Positions 45,492 to 57,972 of a stretch of DNA of 64,000 nucleotides are shown here, piece after piece. The stretch is from Siphonodentalium dalli. Taxonomy: Eukaryota; Mollusca; Scaphopoda; Gadilida; Siphonodentaliidae. A program made the position numbers and the translations under genes. The stretch is taken from assembly GCA_032622095.1 (NCBI GenBank), contig CP136065.1, forward strand, positions 216,670,151 to 216,734,150, written 5' to 3'. The notes beneath the pieces were generated by a model. It did no database searches and was not told the origin of the DNA. It was given only the letters and a program-made list of their open reading frames with translations. Within the stretch, counting starts at the first letter, position 1. Every line of letters starts with the position of its first letter.

Positions 45492-45709
45492 GGCGCGTTT
45501 CCCGCGGCTGTTATTGCATTATCGCTGAACATGTGGCTTGCCGTTGGCGGCCATATTCATGGCGTCAAGCAGCCCCCATTCCCACCCGCACCTATGCATA
45601 ACTGCTTCGCCAACGAAACGTCATTCGAGAACTCTACGTTAACGCAGTACATTACAACGACCGCCATAGAAACAACAACTCGAGCAACACTACAGCAAGA
45701 TGTTGACAG
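45492..45709 (+). CDS. SLC5 exon 10 of window (TM12 and glycosylated loop)
   Basis: 218 nt: residues 285-356 plus AG of a split Arg. It starts with a small-residue helix (GAFPAAVIALSLNMWLAVGG), then a Pro-rich loop (QPPFPPAP), a Cys, two N-glycosylation sequons (NET at about 325, NST at about 331) and a Thr-rich stretch. SLC5A8 has the same layout: GAxxGLxxGxxxxxWxxxGA, a P-rich loop and an NxT-bearing extracellular loop. The acceptor TTTTTTTACAG ends at 45491 and the donor is GTTCGT. Confidence 0.9.
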
Positions 45710-45768
45710 GTTCGTGTGTAAAACATAAGCACGTCTGCTGAACCACCGATCGAACTACACGTATAATT

Positions 45769-46067
45769 GCCCGATCGGGCTAAAATAGACCGATCGGTCT
45801 TTCACAGCCAGCATCTGTGATGAGGGGATTCACTCTAAATTAATCTATAAATTATAATTATCTTACTTTGAAAAGTAACCTATACTTTGACAAAAATTAA
45901 TTCTGATTTCTTTTGAAACTACACAGAAAAATTAATTACTGAGAATATTCAATACAAACCTTCAAACAAAGAAAATATCAATATTCAAGAAATTTAGAGT
46001 TCCCTCTCTTACAACATTGAGCACTGTTCCAGGAAGACCAGTCAGTCTATTTTAGCCCGATTGGGTT
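45769..46067. mobile_element. About 300-bp TIR element after exon 10
   Basis: CCGATCGGGCTAAAATAGAC is inverted as GTCTATTTTAGCCCGATTGG at the right. It begins 60 bp after exon 10. No coding capacity. Confidence 0.75.
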
Positions 46068-47101
46068 ATTATATGTCGATTGATGGTTCACCCTGACCTG
46101 ATAAGAACGGTGGGGGGTGTTCTGTGTTTCCGAGCTCGAGGGCACAGGGACTGGAAGGTGGATCAGCTTCATAAAGTTCAATATGACTGTTGTTCACAAT
46201 CTTTAAAGAAACAGGCCTATTCCGGTCGCTACCTTCCGGTCTGTTCCATTCGCATATTTTCGTTTTCCAAGTGAAAAACACGACATGAGTCGGAGGAACA
46301 TTTGAAAAAAACCCAATAAAATGGTGAGGAGGGGCGGGTGTCTTACCCTAAAACCGGTATTATTTTATTTAGCCTAATTAACCCACTAATCTGGGCTCCA
46401 GGTGTTGTTGAACTTAAAAATGGTCTATCGTTCCTAAATACGTTTATATAATAACGAGAGAAAGCAGTAGATCATTTGGTACGGTTAGGCAGAGGTAAAA
46501 AATTAACTCGGGTCCCGCGCTGGCAAACTCGGTAAAAAATAATAAATATGAAACGAAGACCTCTTTCTGGAAACGATTCTATCAATTGATTTTATTTCGA
46601 ATTGTCTGGTATAATATACATATAATCAATTTGGGACATATTATTGCTCGCATTCGATTGGGGCGTAGAATGCAGGATAACTCTATCTAAAAATTCTTTA
46701 AATTGTAACGCAAAATTGTCCCAATCGATTATCGCACCTATATAAGAAAATATCTTATATAAAAATCAATAATAATTTATAGAAGCGTTTCCAGACAGGT
46801 GTCGTCGAATCATATTTATTATTTTATACCCCGGAAACTATATACAACATATTAAGGAAGAGATAGGCCATCGATACATTCAATGGATGAATACACAACA
46901 GGGCGTATTGTGGGAGGCGCATATGAAACATTTTATGAAAGCATGCTGCATGCTCAAATATATATTAGTTTATTTTACAGCTGTGCGCCATGCTGCAACA
47001 CACGACATAATATACTTTGTCTTTGTGTTCGTCTTTAAATGTAAAACAATTCATGAGCATCATGCCAAATGAAGTAGAGACACTGTTATAATTTTAGGAT
47101 A
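46068..47101. other. Intron without recognised feature
   Basis: AT-rich sequence with small ORFs lacking family motifs. Confidence 0.45.
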
Positions 47102-47105
47102 TTAA

Positions 47106-47361
47106 CCCTTTCTATACTAGATACTCATGATGAGTAGTTATCCATTAGGATATGTTCAGATCATAAGTTCAACAAACGACCATATATAGGTCGTTCAAAT
47201 AAACTTCTTGTCTGGACATTTCTCACCAATGAATATGAGTCATTCTGCTCGTGCCTGTTGTCTGCTTTCATTACCTAAAAACACCCTTCTAAATGAATAA
47301 TAGACCATTGCAACATATACTATTAGTACTGAGTGTGAGAATCCAGTCGGTTTAGAAAGGG
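47106..47361 (+). mobile_element. Family H MITE, copy 2 (perfect TTAA flanks)
   Basis: CCCTTTCTATACTAGATACTC to GGTTTAGAAAGGG, flanked by TTAA at 47102-47105 and 47362-47365. This is the best-preserved H copy. Confidence 0.85.
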
Positions 47362-47529
47362 TTAATTTATCTACTATCATAGATAGGTTTCAGATCGATT
47401 GAGAGGATAACTTCGGCCGTTCGAATAGCAAACTTTCATTATTAGCTCAACTTACTTTTGTAAGTTTGAGCTATTGCCATTACATGGCTTGGTATCCGTC
47501 GTCCGTGTGTGCGTGTGTGCGTGATGCGT

Positions 47530-49455
47530 CAACAATTTCCTTTAGCACGGGCTACAGTTCGTACCTTTGGTCCGATTATTATGAAATTTGTCATGGATGT
47601 TGACATTGACATGTAGATGGGAACGAGTCATTTTGGGGTCATTCGGAAAAAAAACATGGCCGCCAGTGGCCATCTTGGATTTCAAAATTCAATCCATTAG
47701 CACGGGCTACAGGCCGTACTGTTCGTCTTATTGTCATGAAATTTGTCATGGATGTTAATATTGACATGTAGATGGGAACGAGTAATTTTGGGGTCATTTG
47801 GCCAAAAAACATGGCCGCCGGCAGCCATCTTAGATTTTACTCTTTGCATGACTAAATCCTTTGACACGGGCTACAGGTCGTACCTTTGGTCAAATCATCA
47901 TAAAATTTGTCATGGATGTTAACAATGACATGTAGATTAGAACGAGTCTTTTTTGGGTCATTCGGGCAAAAAACATGGCCGCCAGAAGCCATCTTGGATT
48001 TTACTCTTTGTATGACTAAATCCTTTAGCACGGGCTACAGGTTGTACCTTTACTCTGATCATCATGAAATTTGTAATGGCTGTTGAAATTAGAATGTAGA
48101 TGGGAACGAGTCATTTTGGGGTCATTCGGACAAAAAACATGGCCACCAGCAGCCATCTTTGATTTCAAAATTTTATCCATTAGCACAGGCCACAGGTCGT
48201 ACTGTTCGTCTGATCATCATTAAATTTGTCATGGATGTTAATATTGACATGTAGATGGGAACGAGTAATTTTGGGGTCATTCGGCCAAAAAACATGGCCG
48301 CCAGCAGCCATCTTGGATTTTACTCTTGGTATGACTAAATTCTTTAGCACAGGCTACAGGTCGTACCTTTAGACTGATCATCATAAAATTTGTCATGGGT
48401 GTTAACAATGACATGTAGATGGGAACGAGTCATTTTGGGGCCATTCGGCCGAAAAACATGGCTGCCAGCAGCCATCTTGGATTTTTACTCTTTGTATGAC
48501 TAAATCATTTAGCACGGGCTACAGGTCGTACTTTTAGTCTGATCATCATAAAATTTGTCATGAATGTTAATAATGACATGTAGATGGGAACAAGTCATTT
48601 TGGGGTCATTCGGCCGAAAAACATGGCCACCAGAAGCCATCTTGGATTTTACTCTTTGTATGACTAAATCATTTAGCACGGGCTACAGGTCGTACTTTTA
48701 GTCTGATCATCATAAAATTTGTTATGGCTGTTGAAATTGTAATGTAGATGGGAACGAGTCATTTTGGGGTCATTCGGATGAAAAACATGGCCGCCAGTGG
48801 CCATCTTTGATTTCAAAATTCAATCCATTAGCACGGGTTACAGGTCGTACTGTTCGTCTGATCATCATGAAATTTGTCATGGATGTTAATATTGACATGT
48901 AGATGGGAACGATTAATTTTGGGGTCATTTGTCCAAAAAACATGGCCGCCAGCAGCCATCTTGGATTTTACTCTTTGTATGACTAAATCCTTTAGCACGG
49001 ACTACAGGTCGTACCTTGAGTCTGATCATCATGAAATTTTTTATGGCTGTTGAAATTGTAATGTAGATGGGAACGAGTCATTTTGGGGTCATTCGGATGA
49101 AAAACATGGCCGCCAGCGGCCATCTTTGATTTCAAAATTCAATCCATTAGCACATGCTACAGGTCTTACCTTTAGTCTGATCATCATAAAATTTGTCATG
49201 GATGTTAACAATGACATGTAGATGGGAACGAGTCATTTTGGGGTCATTTGTCCAAAAAACATGGTGCCAGCAGCCATCTTGGATTTTACTCTTTGTATGA
49301 CTAAATTCTTTAGCATGGGCTACAGGTCGTACCTTTAGTCTGATCGTCATAAAATTTGTCATGGATGTTAACGATGACATGTAGATGGGATACAATCATT
49401 TTGGGGTCATTCGGCCGAAGACATGGCCGTCAGCAGCCATCTTGGATTTTACTTT
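47530..49455. repeat. About 160-bp satellite, 12 copies
   Basis: TTAGCACGGGCTACAGGTCG, GACATGTAGATGGGAACGAG and GTCATTTTGGGGTCATTCGG followed by CATGGCCGCCAGCAGCCATC recur about every 155-165 bp from 47545 to 49440. Two alternate linker types (TACTCTTTGTATGACTAAAT and TTTCAAAATTCAATCCATTA) suggest a higher-order dimer. Confidence 0.93.
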
Positions 49456-49729
49456 TCTCTTCATGTCTATAAACTAGTATTAGACATTCAACTTTCCACA
49501 TTCCTAATCGCTCCATTGACTGTAATACATTAAATTATTCCCTTTCCAAGTTGAGCTACAGTGTCATTGACACTTTCATATCCGGTAAACCGTATATATA
49601 CGCAGTCCGAATGGTAAGTTGTCATACATATGGGAAATAACCTAAATACCAGGTCCTCCAGTAATGTGCCCTGCACGTGGATATATAGCTTTCATGCATG
49701 TTACGGTCATTATGCCCTATGGGTGTTTA

Positions 49730-49920
49730 CTGCTTCACTGATCTGGCCGTGCCAATGGAGAGATGGTGATATCTAGCATGACAACACATTTCTGGTTTCA
49801 TGCGATGCAAGTTATTTTAGGAAATTGTAGTAAGGCTGATCTGGCCATGTCAGTGGAGCTATGGGGATATCTTGCAGGACAACACATATCGGGTTTTCGC
49901 GGATGTCTCATTGCAGTATG
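49730..49920. repeat. Two-copy 99-bp direct repeat
   Basis: CTGATCTGGCC..GTGCCAATGGAG and ACAACACATTTCTGGTTT at 49739 recur at 49838 in diverged form. The flanking 49460-50354 sequence holds no gene. Confidence 0.6.
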
Positions 49921-50354
49921 TAATTTTGATGACCGAGTTAGTTGCTTTCGATATTTTGATGTGAGCATTGCCTGGGCCAATCTTGAATATTTTATAGCGG
50001 GAACACAATGCATACTATATAACAGTTATCTTTGCTGATGAAGTATGTCTCATTTGGAATATAGAATAAAGATTGTATTGCGAAGTATCGGGCGTGTATT
50101 TAATCCGATTAGTAGATTTTTGGTCGGCATTTAGAGGCTTTCTGGTGTGGTGAATGAGAAACCTGCAGTAATAAGCCGTAGTTGTTGTAATAATTTGAAT
50201 GATTGGTTGTTTTAATCGAATTCTGAGGTTGTGCATTCATGAAACCAATATATTATATATTATAATTTATATCTATGCCTCATAATATAATCTTGAGGGC
50301 GTTACCATTTCTGACTATGTTTTCTTGTATGCTGTTCTGTATGTGTTTTCACAG

Positions 50355-50461
50355 GTTTCTTAGCCGTCCATTCTCGTTTTACGATATAAGCTATGTGTGG
50401 TATGGGATGATCGGAATCTTCATAACAACCACGCTTGGGCTTCTGTTTAGTTTCATCTTTG
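50355..50461 (+). CDS. SLC5 exon 11 of window (TM13)
   Basis: 107 nt: one base completing Arg, residues 358-392, then G of a split Gly. SFYDISYVWYGMIGIF and a hydrophobic run to FSFIFG match the (Y/W)YSLSYxYYxxxGxxxxxxxGxxxSxxTG last helix of the SLC5A8 branch. The acceptor TTTTCACAG ends at 50354 and the donor is GTAAGT. Confidence 0.9.
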
Positions 50462-50694
50462 GTAAGTAAAGGCTGTGATATAATGAAACTCACCACGAAG
50501 TACTCTAAAATGCCTCAAGCTTACCCACATCGTGTTTCAGGAAATATATAATAGGTTTTGAGCAATGTTTATCAAACCCAGTTACTTCTTTATTTCACTT
50601 GAGTTGGCAAACTGTATATAACATCACCGAATTTGATACAGGGTACACATTAAAAAGTACCTTAAATTTATCGGAGATAACAATAATTAACCAT

Positions 50695-50937
50695 TTTTAT
50701 ACTAAATACTCATCGATGTGTAGTTCCCTCAGTTAATGTTCATATGAACTTATTAACTGAATATTTTCCTAACTATATGGGTATGAATCATTCTGCTCTT
50801 GTATTATCTTGGTTTTTTTCTGTTTGTCGTCTGCCTTTATTGTCCGAACGTGACCCCTCCGAATGAATACTACACCATTACAAGGCATACTGTCATGACT
50901 GACTGGGATAACCCATTTAGTATAACAAAAGGGTTAG
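50695..50937 (+). mobile_element. Family H MITE, degraded copy
   Basis: CATTTTTATACTAAATACTC, GTAGTTCCCTCAGTTAATGTTC and CCATTTAGTATAACAAAAGGGTT match the H layout. Confidence 0.65.
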
Positions 50938-51532
50938 AAGAAGTATACAGCTGTCCTTTGCAAACATTTGCATGCTGTAATATGAATATAATTATATTAC
51001 ATGATCCTACCATTATTCCATTCAATAAACACATTCTATAAATTGTGATATTAAACGTCCGTTTAATAACATGAAATAGTGCCAGGCGACCTTTGACTTC
51101 CGGTTTTGTCGTCTGTTTACATGCCGTACGCTACGTCTCAAAATTATATGGATTCCAATATTTTTTCCAACAAACTATAATGAATGAAGAGTTTGAAAAG
51201 TTATGTCATTAAATATACGCCATTAAATACGACAATTTTCTTTATTTATCTGGGACTATTTCTTTACGCGGGAAAACAACGCATAGTTACAATAAAGTTG
51301 ACGAAACGACATCGCATGCCTTATAGAAGCCGATGTTGGTTTCGCGTCCCATTTGTTGATTTAAGTATGTTTTGTCGAGGTTTTGGATCATGTAATAAAT
51401 AGAATCAACAACTCGTCCCCAATGTATAGTGGAATTAAAAACTCGTTTTGTAAATTCCGCTATAAATTGGGGACGAGTTGTAGGTCATCTACATATCTGT
51501 GGTTGAGAACACACCAATCAATCAAATTCCAG

Positions 51533-51636
51533 GCGCAACAGATAAGAAAGATGTCAAGAGCGAACTACTGTTTCCGTTCAGTCGAAGATTGTGGCGGATG
51601 CATGAAGTGCATAAAGATTCTAAACCTTTCGATAAG
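51533..51636 (+). CDS. SLC5 exon 12 of window (cytoplasmic tail)
   Basis: 104 nt: two bases completing Gly, residues 394-427, donor GTAAGC. The peptide is charged (ATDKKDVKSELLFPFSRRLW then RMHEVHKDSKPFDK), as expected for the start of the cytoplasmic tail (compare the TGGxKxxxxDPxLI stretch in relatives). The acceptor ATTCCAG ends at 51532. The exon was placed by frame and by the continuity of Gly from exon 11. Confidence 0.82.
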
Positions 51637-52607
51637 GTAAGCCAATGTTATATAAATATTGCAGGGCTTTATTATATTTATTATATTTTAGCGAGTTTCC
51701 TTCACTGATGCTCTCCCATATCGCATAATGACGAACAATTTACGATCAGATCATGTTAACTAGTGAACAATTTAGTACTTTTTCTACGGAAAATAATCTC
51801 AAGATTCGTTTAGAATATTTAGTCTAGTGCAAACTTAGGGAATTAACAAAAGATTTCGTGTTAGGGATGGAACTATAGGAAATAATGGATGTCAAACAAC
51901 CAACCGCAAGCTTGGATTAAGCTTAGATAGTCAGGTGAGATCAAATATTTCTTACTATTTCACCTCACACAGAAATGACACCTTATGATTGGCCGAGAGC
52001 ATTTAAGTACACGATCGCGACAAATTATTGCTAGAAAATAATGATTTTATAACTTGGTCAAATGCATCTGAGCGGACAGGAAAGTTGACGACCCGATTTC
52101 TTCGGCAGATTTCGGTAGTTTCAGATACAATATCTCGACTTCGCTTCGTTCATTTTCGCCGAGTTATGTGTCAAATAAAAGGGAATTTCATTGCCGATAA
52201 GACACACCAGATGATATTTTGGCTGAGATGATAGATTTCTAGATTCCATCATGGTTTTGATAGTTGGTGTGGTGTGGTTTTAGCCAAAATCGATCTTTCG
52301 AACCTTGTATAGTCTATATATATTTGTATTTTAGTATTTTCCCCAGGGGCTGTGATAAAATATTGAGAGTAGAATAACACGTTCGGTCTTCTGGGAGCGG
52401 GGATGTGATTCATATTTTGGCGTAATAAGTTGATGAAAATAAAATAAAACGTGTAAAAGAGGGAGCCTGAAATGCATGTATATATCGTATGCACCTGCGT
52501 TTACCATCACTTGTATAATTCCACATGACGATGCCAATACGAACATACCAATGGCAATTTATCCGATCTCCTTTGAAAGTTTGAACCTATACCTCGGCCT
52601 CAGCGTA

Positions 52608-53128
52608 TAGTTTACAATAGATCATGCCATGAATCACTACTCTGCGTGGGTATGCCATAGAGCTCATATTCCACCAGTACAAAACCTGAGAACTGGTTGA
52701 TGTTCCGACCCGTTCTGACATGGAACTTTATAGCATTGAACAAACAAGGCAGGGAATATATTCCTTTGTTTATACTTGTTTCTCATTAATCGACTTCACA
52801 GTAGGGGGTGGTCCTAGCTCGAGATTGCACGATTTTAGGTGACCTTTTAGAGCCGATATCGTAAAAAATTATAAATTAATTACCCAAGAGAAATTCCATG
52901 ATAGTAAGCGATGCAAATCAATATAGCTCACAAAGTCATATAAATCGTGCAATTTCGAGTTGGGACCTTTACCTACAGTGAACTACATTGGTAGGGAACA
53001 GGTATTACTTGAGAAATATATTACCTACACTGTTTTTACAACATCAAAAAGTTCCCAGGATTTGTACTTGTGGAATATGGTCTCTACAGGAGTAGAGCTT
53101 CATGGCATGATATAATTTTTACACCAGA
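52608..53128. repeat. Foldback of about 520 bp
   Basis: Left GATCATGCCATGAATC and ATTCCACCAGTACAAAACCT are inverted at 53040-53125 (AGGATTTGTACTTGTGGAAT, TTCATGGCATGATAT). Inside, GCTCGAGATTGCACGATTT pairs with AAATCGTGCAATTTCGAGT. Part of the unit also occurs at 9010-9110. The 51637-52607 stretch before it shows nothing recognisable. Confidence 0.75.
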
Positions 53129-53183
53129 AATCACGCGCACGAGTTTTTCACTGCATCCCAACATACATTATATATGTGGCCGT

Positions 53184-53424
53184 AACCATTTCTTTTCCAA
53201 ATACTCATTGACGAGTAGTTCCCTAAGGAAATGTTCATAAACAAACGTCCACAAACAACAAATTTCCCCCACAATGAATATAAGAATTAACCCGCTGCAC
53301 AATGTTTGCCCGTTTGTCTGTCACCTGTGTATACTTCCTATACATCCCTCCAGATCATTAATAGGCAATTCCAATGCAAACTTTCATAATATTGAATGGG
53401 AGAATCCATTCAGTAAAGAACGGG
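53184..53424 (+). mobile_element. Family H MITE, copy 4
   Basis: CCATTTCTTTTCCAAATACTC start and CAGTAAAGAACGGG end followed by TTAA. Confidence 0.7.
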
Positions 53425-53460
53425 TTAACACACATGAATAGTACCTTCGGGTTTAATATT

Positions 53461-53919
53461 AAAGGTGCATAATCCGAATTAATTACTATTTCTTTGGCCT
53501 CGGGGGGGGGGGGGGGTACAAAATATTTGATTCGAGTCGAGGAACCCACACATCAAAGCTCATTGTGATCAGATATCGATTTTTAAAATTTGTTATTTCT
53601 CGAGATGTGTACTTATTTGTGGCCTGGAAAAAAGTCATCAAACAGACGGTCTCTGCCAAAATTGCGGATGAAGATGGGTAACTCTAAAATCAAGTGGTAA
53701 TACGGCCAAATTTCGCGATAATCAAGTAATAATACGGCCATATTTCGTTGAACAACATGTTGATAAATAACACGTTTTGGGAACTTTTATACCATAGTTG
53801 ACAGTGGTTAGCATTATTTTGTTGTAACTAATCGATTCTGATAACGAAAGCGTATTTTGAGGAAATGTTGTTGTTGTAACTTGATGATATGGCGACGTCT
53901 GATCGGATTGAGTACATTT
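53461..53919 (+). mobile_element. Family E MITE just before the last exon
   Basis: AAAGGTGCATAATCCGAATT to GATCGGATTGAGTACATTT with the family's GTTGTTGTTG-type tract and a G-run. It ends 33 bp before exon 13, so much of the last intron's 3' part is transposon-derived. Confidence 0.78.
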
Positions 53920-53952
53920 AATACTGCGATAACCGCCGACCTTCCATTCTAG

Positions 53953-54048
53953 GTGACGTCACACGAACTCACACAACTGGACGGCGATGGAACACTGGTG
54001 GCCGATGGCGATGCGGTTCCTTCTGTGGAACTCAATTCACATCTATGA
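53953..54048 (+). CDS. SLC5 terminal coding exon (C-terminal tail and stop)
   Basis: 96 nt, 31 codons plus TGA at 54046-54048; acceptor CATTCTAG ends at 53952. The acidic, low-complexity tail (TSHELTQLDGDG...) ends VELNSHL. Human SLC5A8 shows a comparable HIELNSD motif shortly before its end but finishes in a PDZ-binding TRL; no class I PDZ motif is visible here. The exon is supported by phase and by the acceptor rather than strong homology. Confidence 0.72.
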   Translation: MTSHELTQLDGDGTLVADGDAVPSVELNSHL

Positions 54049-54439
54049 CGTACATGTGATCAATCATTTTATATTAACGATTCCATTGTTTCACATTTCA
54101 TCATATCATAAGCTCGTAATTGTCGCCATGAATATTATTCTGGGTTCCCTGGAAGTTGTACGGCAGCTAAGGCAGTGGTCCGCCCTGGTTAATTGGTCTT
54201 GATGTGTCCTGTTGAATGATATAATGCTGGTGTGGCAAAATTATGCTGTGAAGAAGAGACTAACGTTATTTTGTGGGGTTTTAATTTTAGCGGCTTCGGC
54301 TAATCTGAACAAATCACGAACATGCCCATAAGGTGTATATAAAACATTCAAAAACATAAATATACTGTAGAATATTTTAATAATGGCTGTGTTGGTTCAG
54401 CATACAGTGGAATTTGTCAACTTAGCAGAACCAACCGGC
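54049..54439 (+). other. Presumed 3' UTR and downstream sequence
   Basis: No AATAAA signal is visible close to the stop codon, so the polyadenylation site is not placed. No ORF or repeat was recognised. Confidence 0.4.
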
Positions 54440-54840
54440 ATCATTGAAATTAGCAGGACCACTTAACCAGGAGTGCTGTTATACTCTGCACTCAAACATG
54501 TTTCCTCTCGGATGTTCCAACAACCACTCGTGCAAAAGTTATGTGTGGTCTATCTGTCGTCTCTTTATATCTCTTGAACATCTCTTCATATGAATAATAG
54601 ACCATTCCATTATGCAATGCCTTTAACTGAATGAGAGAATCAAACTAGCAACAAAAAAACAAACAAACAAACAGACTATGTGTTAAAAAACAATAACTCC
54701 TAACTGTGACGGTTATTCCGTTAAACGTCACGCTTACGAAATAACGGGCATGTTCAAGATTCACAGCACAAATAGACAATTTTTTTGGAATAATATTGAA
54801 AATAAACTTAGCAGGGCGGGTGGATCCGGGGGAGGCGGTG
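54440..54840. repeat. Degraded H-like segment and a repeat shared with 26.3 kb
   Basis: 54480-54650 has H-like phrases (GTCGTCTCTTTATATC, GAATAATAGACCATTCC). 54700-54830 resembles 26285-26420. Confidence 0.5.
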
Positions 54841-56920
54841 GCATTTTTCTACCCGATCCTTACAATGTTATGATCTACCAGCGTAACCTTTTTTAAAATG
54901 TTAGGCACTGACAGGGCTAACAAATTCTCATCTGCATGTATATCTTCGCTAGCATTGTTAACGTTTTAAAAATGTGTTTTAAGGGCGCCCCCCCCCCCCC
55001 CCCCCGAAGAAGTGAATAGGAAGAGCGTTTTTTTTTAAAGAATCTATTTTAAAGATCGTTTTAAAAAGCATTTTTTTCTCACAAAGAAGTGATTTTAAAG
55101 AGCCCACATTTGCCCAACAAGCATGTTTCTATATAGTATAATATACGGTCGGACCAAGTGCATCCTATTCGAACCCACGTTATTTGTTGTCAAATACCGA
55201 ACATCGAAAACTGGCAAAATACCGATATATTCGCGAATTCTGATTCCCACCCCCAGAAAACCGAAGAGTTTAAATCTTAACCCACGGACATATCCTGTAA
55301 CACAGAGGCTTCGTGCAATAGTTTTGGGAAATTGTGCATTTCACCAGTTGGAAACAATATTAGTTGGAAATGTCACACCAATAATGGGTTGAAATTGTTC
55401 TGGTGGTCTGATTTTTCAACCAGTAATTTTTATGAAATTTGTGGTTTTAGATCAACATTTGCATTTCTTCCTACTTTTGGTCAAAATATTGGTTTGGAAT
55501 TTCTTCTAGGTCCCTCCCTCCCGGTGTCCAGTCAAAATTCAAGTCATGTGAGGTACCAAGTGGGAAATTCAAGCGAGAGGGGGGGTTGCAAATTGAATTA
55601 TGTGATCTTTGGAGTTTTGCCAGGTTCAAGAGGGGGGTGCAGTTGGAAAATCGGCATGGACATCATCACGGAAACCCTCAAAATATATACATCCCTACAC
55701 ACATATCCATATAATACTTCCGCGATTATGTCAAACAATCTAAAATGGAATTACGGAGTCAATTGTTGAAACAGGCGATAATATTGATGGATTAAAACTC
55801 GAGTGCCTGAACGGTTACCAGCGTAGCCCTTAGAGATTATTTAACGGATACCGATGACCACCAATCAAGTTGACCACATATCACTCAGAGGCGATAACAT
55901 ACGACTGCACTGCCTCAATCGAATATTTTCCTGTATTATTTGTTTCATTGGTCAAGTAAGTCACATGGGGCATACCTGATATTTTCTTGCCCGTCATGTG
56001 GACGCGCCATTAGTCTGTTCTTAGTATGTTTTCTGTGTTCGTTAGGCCATGCAAGTCTTCTCGGTCCATAACAGCTTGGGGTGTCGGTTGGGTTAATACT
56101 GTTTTGGATCGAGTCCCGACTTTACACCCAGACTCATGGGCGGGTTCATCTTGCGTGTATGTCATCGGATTATATCAAATTGCCGCTTTGTGTATATGAA
56201 CATAGAACGACGGCCTTTCCCAAGGACCAAGCATGATGATATCAAACATGCGTCGTGTATCAGAGGTCCGTTCAATCATTCAATGTCAAAGCAACGAGAT
56301 TTATAAGTAAACAAAGCCTTGTTTTCCAGAGAATTTCGATTTGTCACGCTAAAAAAAAATGCATGTAAACAATATATTAAACGATCGTATCATCATTTGA
56401 ACTTTCTCCTATCACGGTAAATGATATTTTATTTTGAAAACAAATTAATCGCGGACATATCAGATGATTAATTAAAGTCGATGGTTCACGTGAATACCCG
56501 GGCTCCACGTGTAAATGTAGTACGTCTTTTCAATGAAAGTCTGTTATAGAAGAGTAACGGAACCTGACTCGATCCAAAACATCATGAACCGAACCGATAT
56601 CCCAAGCTGTGGTGGACCGCAAATACTTGGTTTATGTGTGCGAACGATACCATCGCGGATCACGTCTTTATGATCTATCGTTTCGGAACACACAGGACAC
56701 TGGATTAGAATACACTCATATACATATTCTATGATACATGTACCATATATAGGCTATTGTAGTTGTCACATTTGAAGCTGTCATATGAAACTCAATAGTT
56801 TTAATATGGCTTTTGATAAGCGCTCAACACTATAGCATGAAAGTGACCACTCATTTGAACAGTGCCCAGACGAACTACGAATGAGTGAATAATTGATCAT
56901 TCATAACATAACATGACATC
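54841..56920. other. Intergenic, no gene recognised
   Basis: C-run at 54988-55005; AT-rich remainder. The 145-codon ORF at 55332-55769 has no recognisable motif or splice context. Confidence 0.45.
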
Positions 56921-56923
56921 TGC

Positions 56924-57658
56924 CAGTCTCGTTGGAAAGTGAAGAAAATCCTATATCAGATGTAGCTATCTTGAACTCTCTATTAAAATTAGGTTCTCCT
57001 TTGAAGGTATTCCCTATATTTCATTGGAGAGTGGCGAAGACTACGCGCGATTTCATTGGTTCATGGCATAACATATCACGTCACAGGTCTAAGGTCAATG
57101 GCGTTGACAATTTCCCCACGCATTGTCAAACTCAACTATTGTTGGAAAACTGAATACAGGCGATATATCCATAATTCATTTGCTCGTCGCAATATAGAAG
57201 ACATCATCTTCGAGTTTTTGCCAGTCAACGATATTCATGACTGATTATTCTTTCTCATGTTGTTTAATTTTTAACTATTTCTAATACTACGATGCTCACA
57301 AACATTTACTACGCCATACTCCATATTTGGAAACGGTTTATTACGTCATGTTGGGAATGCCGCGTCGTCGTAGAAATGAAATATAATGACACTTCTAGAG
57401 TTGTACAGTAATGCTCTAATTAATCGACTCCTTAACCACAGCAGAATTATGGGTAACTTTTCAGGATTTAATCGGAAATATGGGTTGTTGCCATTCATCG
57501 GAAAGCTCTCGATGAGAGCTTTCAGATGAATTACAACAAGCCATATTTCCGACTAAATCCTGAAAAGTTACCCATAATTCTGCTGTGGTTAAGGAGTCGA
57601 TTAATTAGAGCATTACTGTACATCCGTTAGGATATTATTCGACTTTTCAAAGAGACTG
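56924..57658 (+). mobile_element. Family Y element containing a mariner-like MITE
   Basis: CAGTCTCGTTGGAAAG start, TTTTCAAAGAGACTG end; body as at 30.8-31.9 kb. Interrupted by 57404-57620. Confidence 0.75.
57404..57620. mobile_element. Mariner-like foldback MITE, copy 2
   Basis: 217 bp, nearly a perfect palindrome from TACAGTAATGCTCTAATTAA to TTAATTAGAGCATTACTGTA, inserted in family Y. Shares arms with 20192-20336. Confidence 0.92.
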
Positions 57659-57844
57659 GACATCTGTATATGTGCATGTGAAATGTTCATCAGCCAACCT
57701 GCGCATTTATATTGTTGCGTTTATAACCAGGATTATTCTTTTCTATTTTCCCAATCATAAGATCGCACAATACTCACCCAAATCGACATATGCATTCCTG
57801 TCGACCTTCGAAATGCACCAAGATACAAACAGTTGCATTCCCTT

Positions 57845-57935
57845 GAGTGCGAGAGAGAAGGATGGGGGCGCGAGGCAGAGAGCAAGAGATCGAGAGAAAG
57901 AGAGAGGAAGAGAGAGAGAGAGAGCGCGATATATG

Positions 57936-57972
<37 letters not shown>

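Larger units (their letters stand above)
7209..54048 (+). other. SLC5-family sodium/solute symporter gene, 13 exons (5' end missing)
   Basis: Gene span. Joining 7209-7270, 8286-8366, 14598-14671, 22841-22978, 25857-25992, 28851-28939, 32693-32805, 34516-34586, 43161-43247, 45492-45709, 50355-50461, 51533-51636 and 53953-54048 gives 1376 nt in one frame with every splice phase compatible. It encodes 458 C-terminal residues of a Na+-coupled solute symporter of the plasma membrane. Family marks seen: GGMKTVIWTDVFQ, an R-H-T-x-W motif followed by GG..NW....NQS..QR, and an S-T-L-S-S-x-I-N-A-L stretch that in NIS (SLC5A5) holds Na+-site Ser/Thr residues. Human SLC5A8 is about 610 residues, so roughly 150 N-terminal residues are expected upstream of base 1. 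The closest branch is SLC5A5/A6/A8/A12. The substrate (monocarboxylate, iodide or vitamin) cannot be decided from these exons. Introns run from about 0.9 to 8.6 kb. Confidence 0.88.

Noticed and set aside
55332-55769. 145-codon ORF
   Set aside because: No recognisable motif, no splice-site context, not conserved with another copy in the window.
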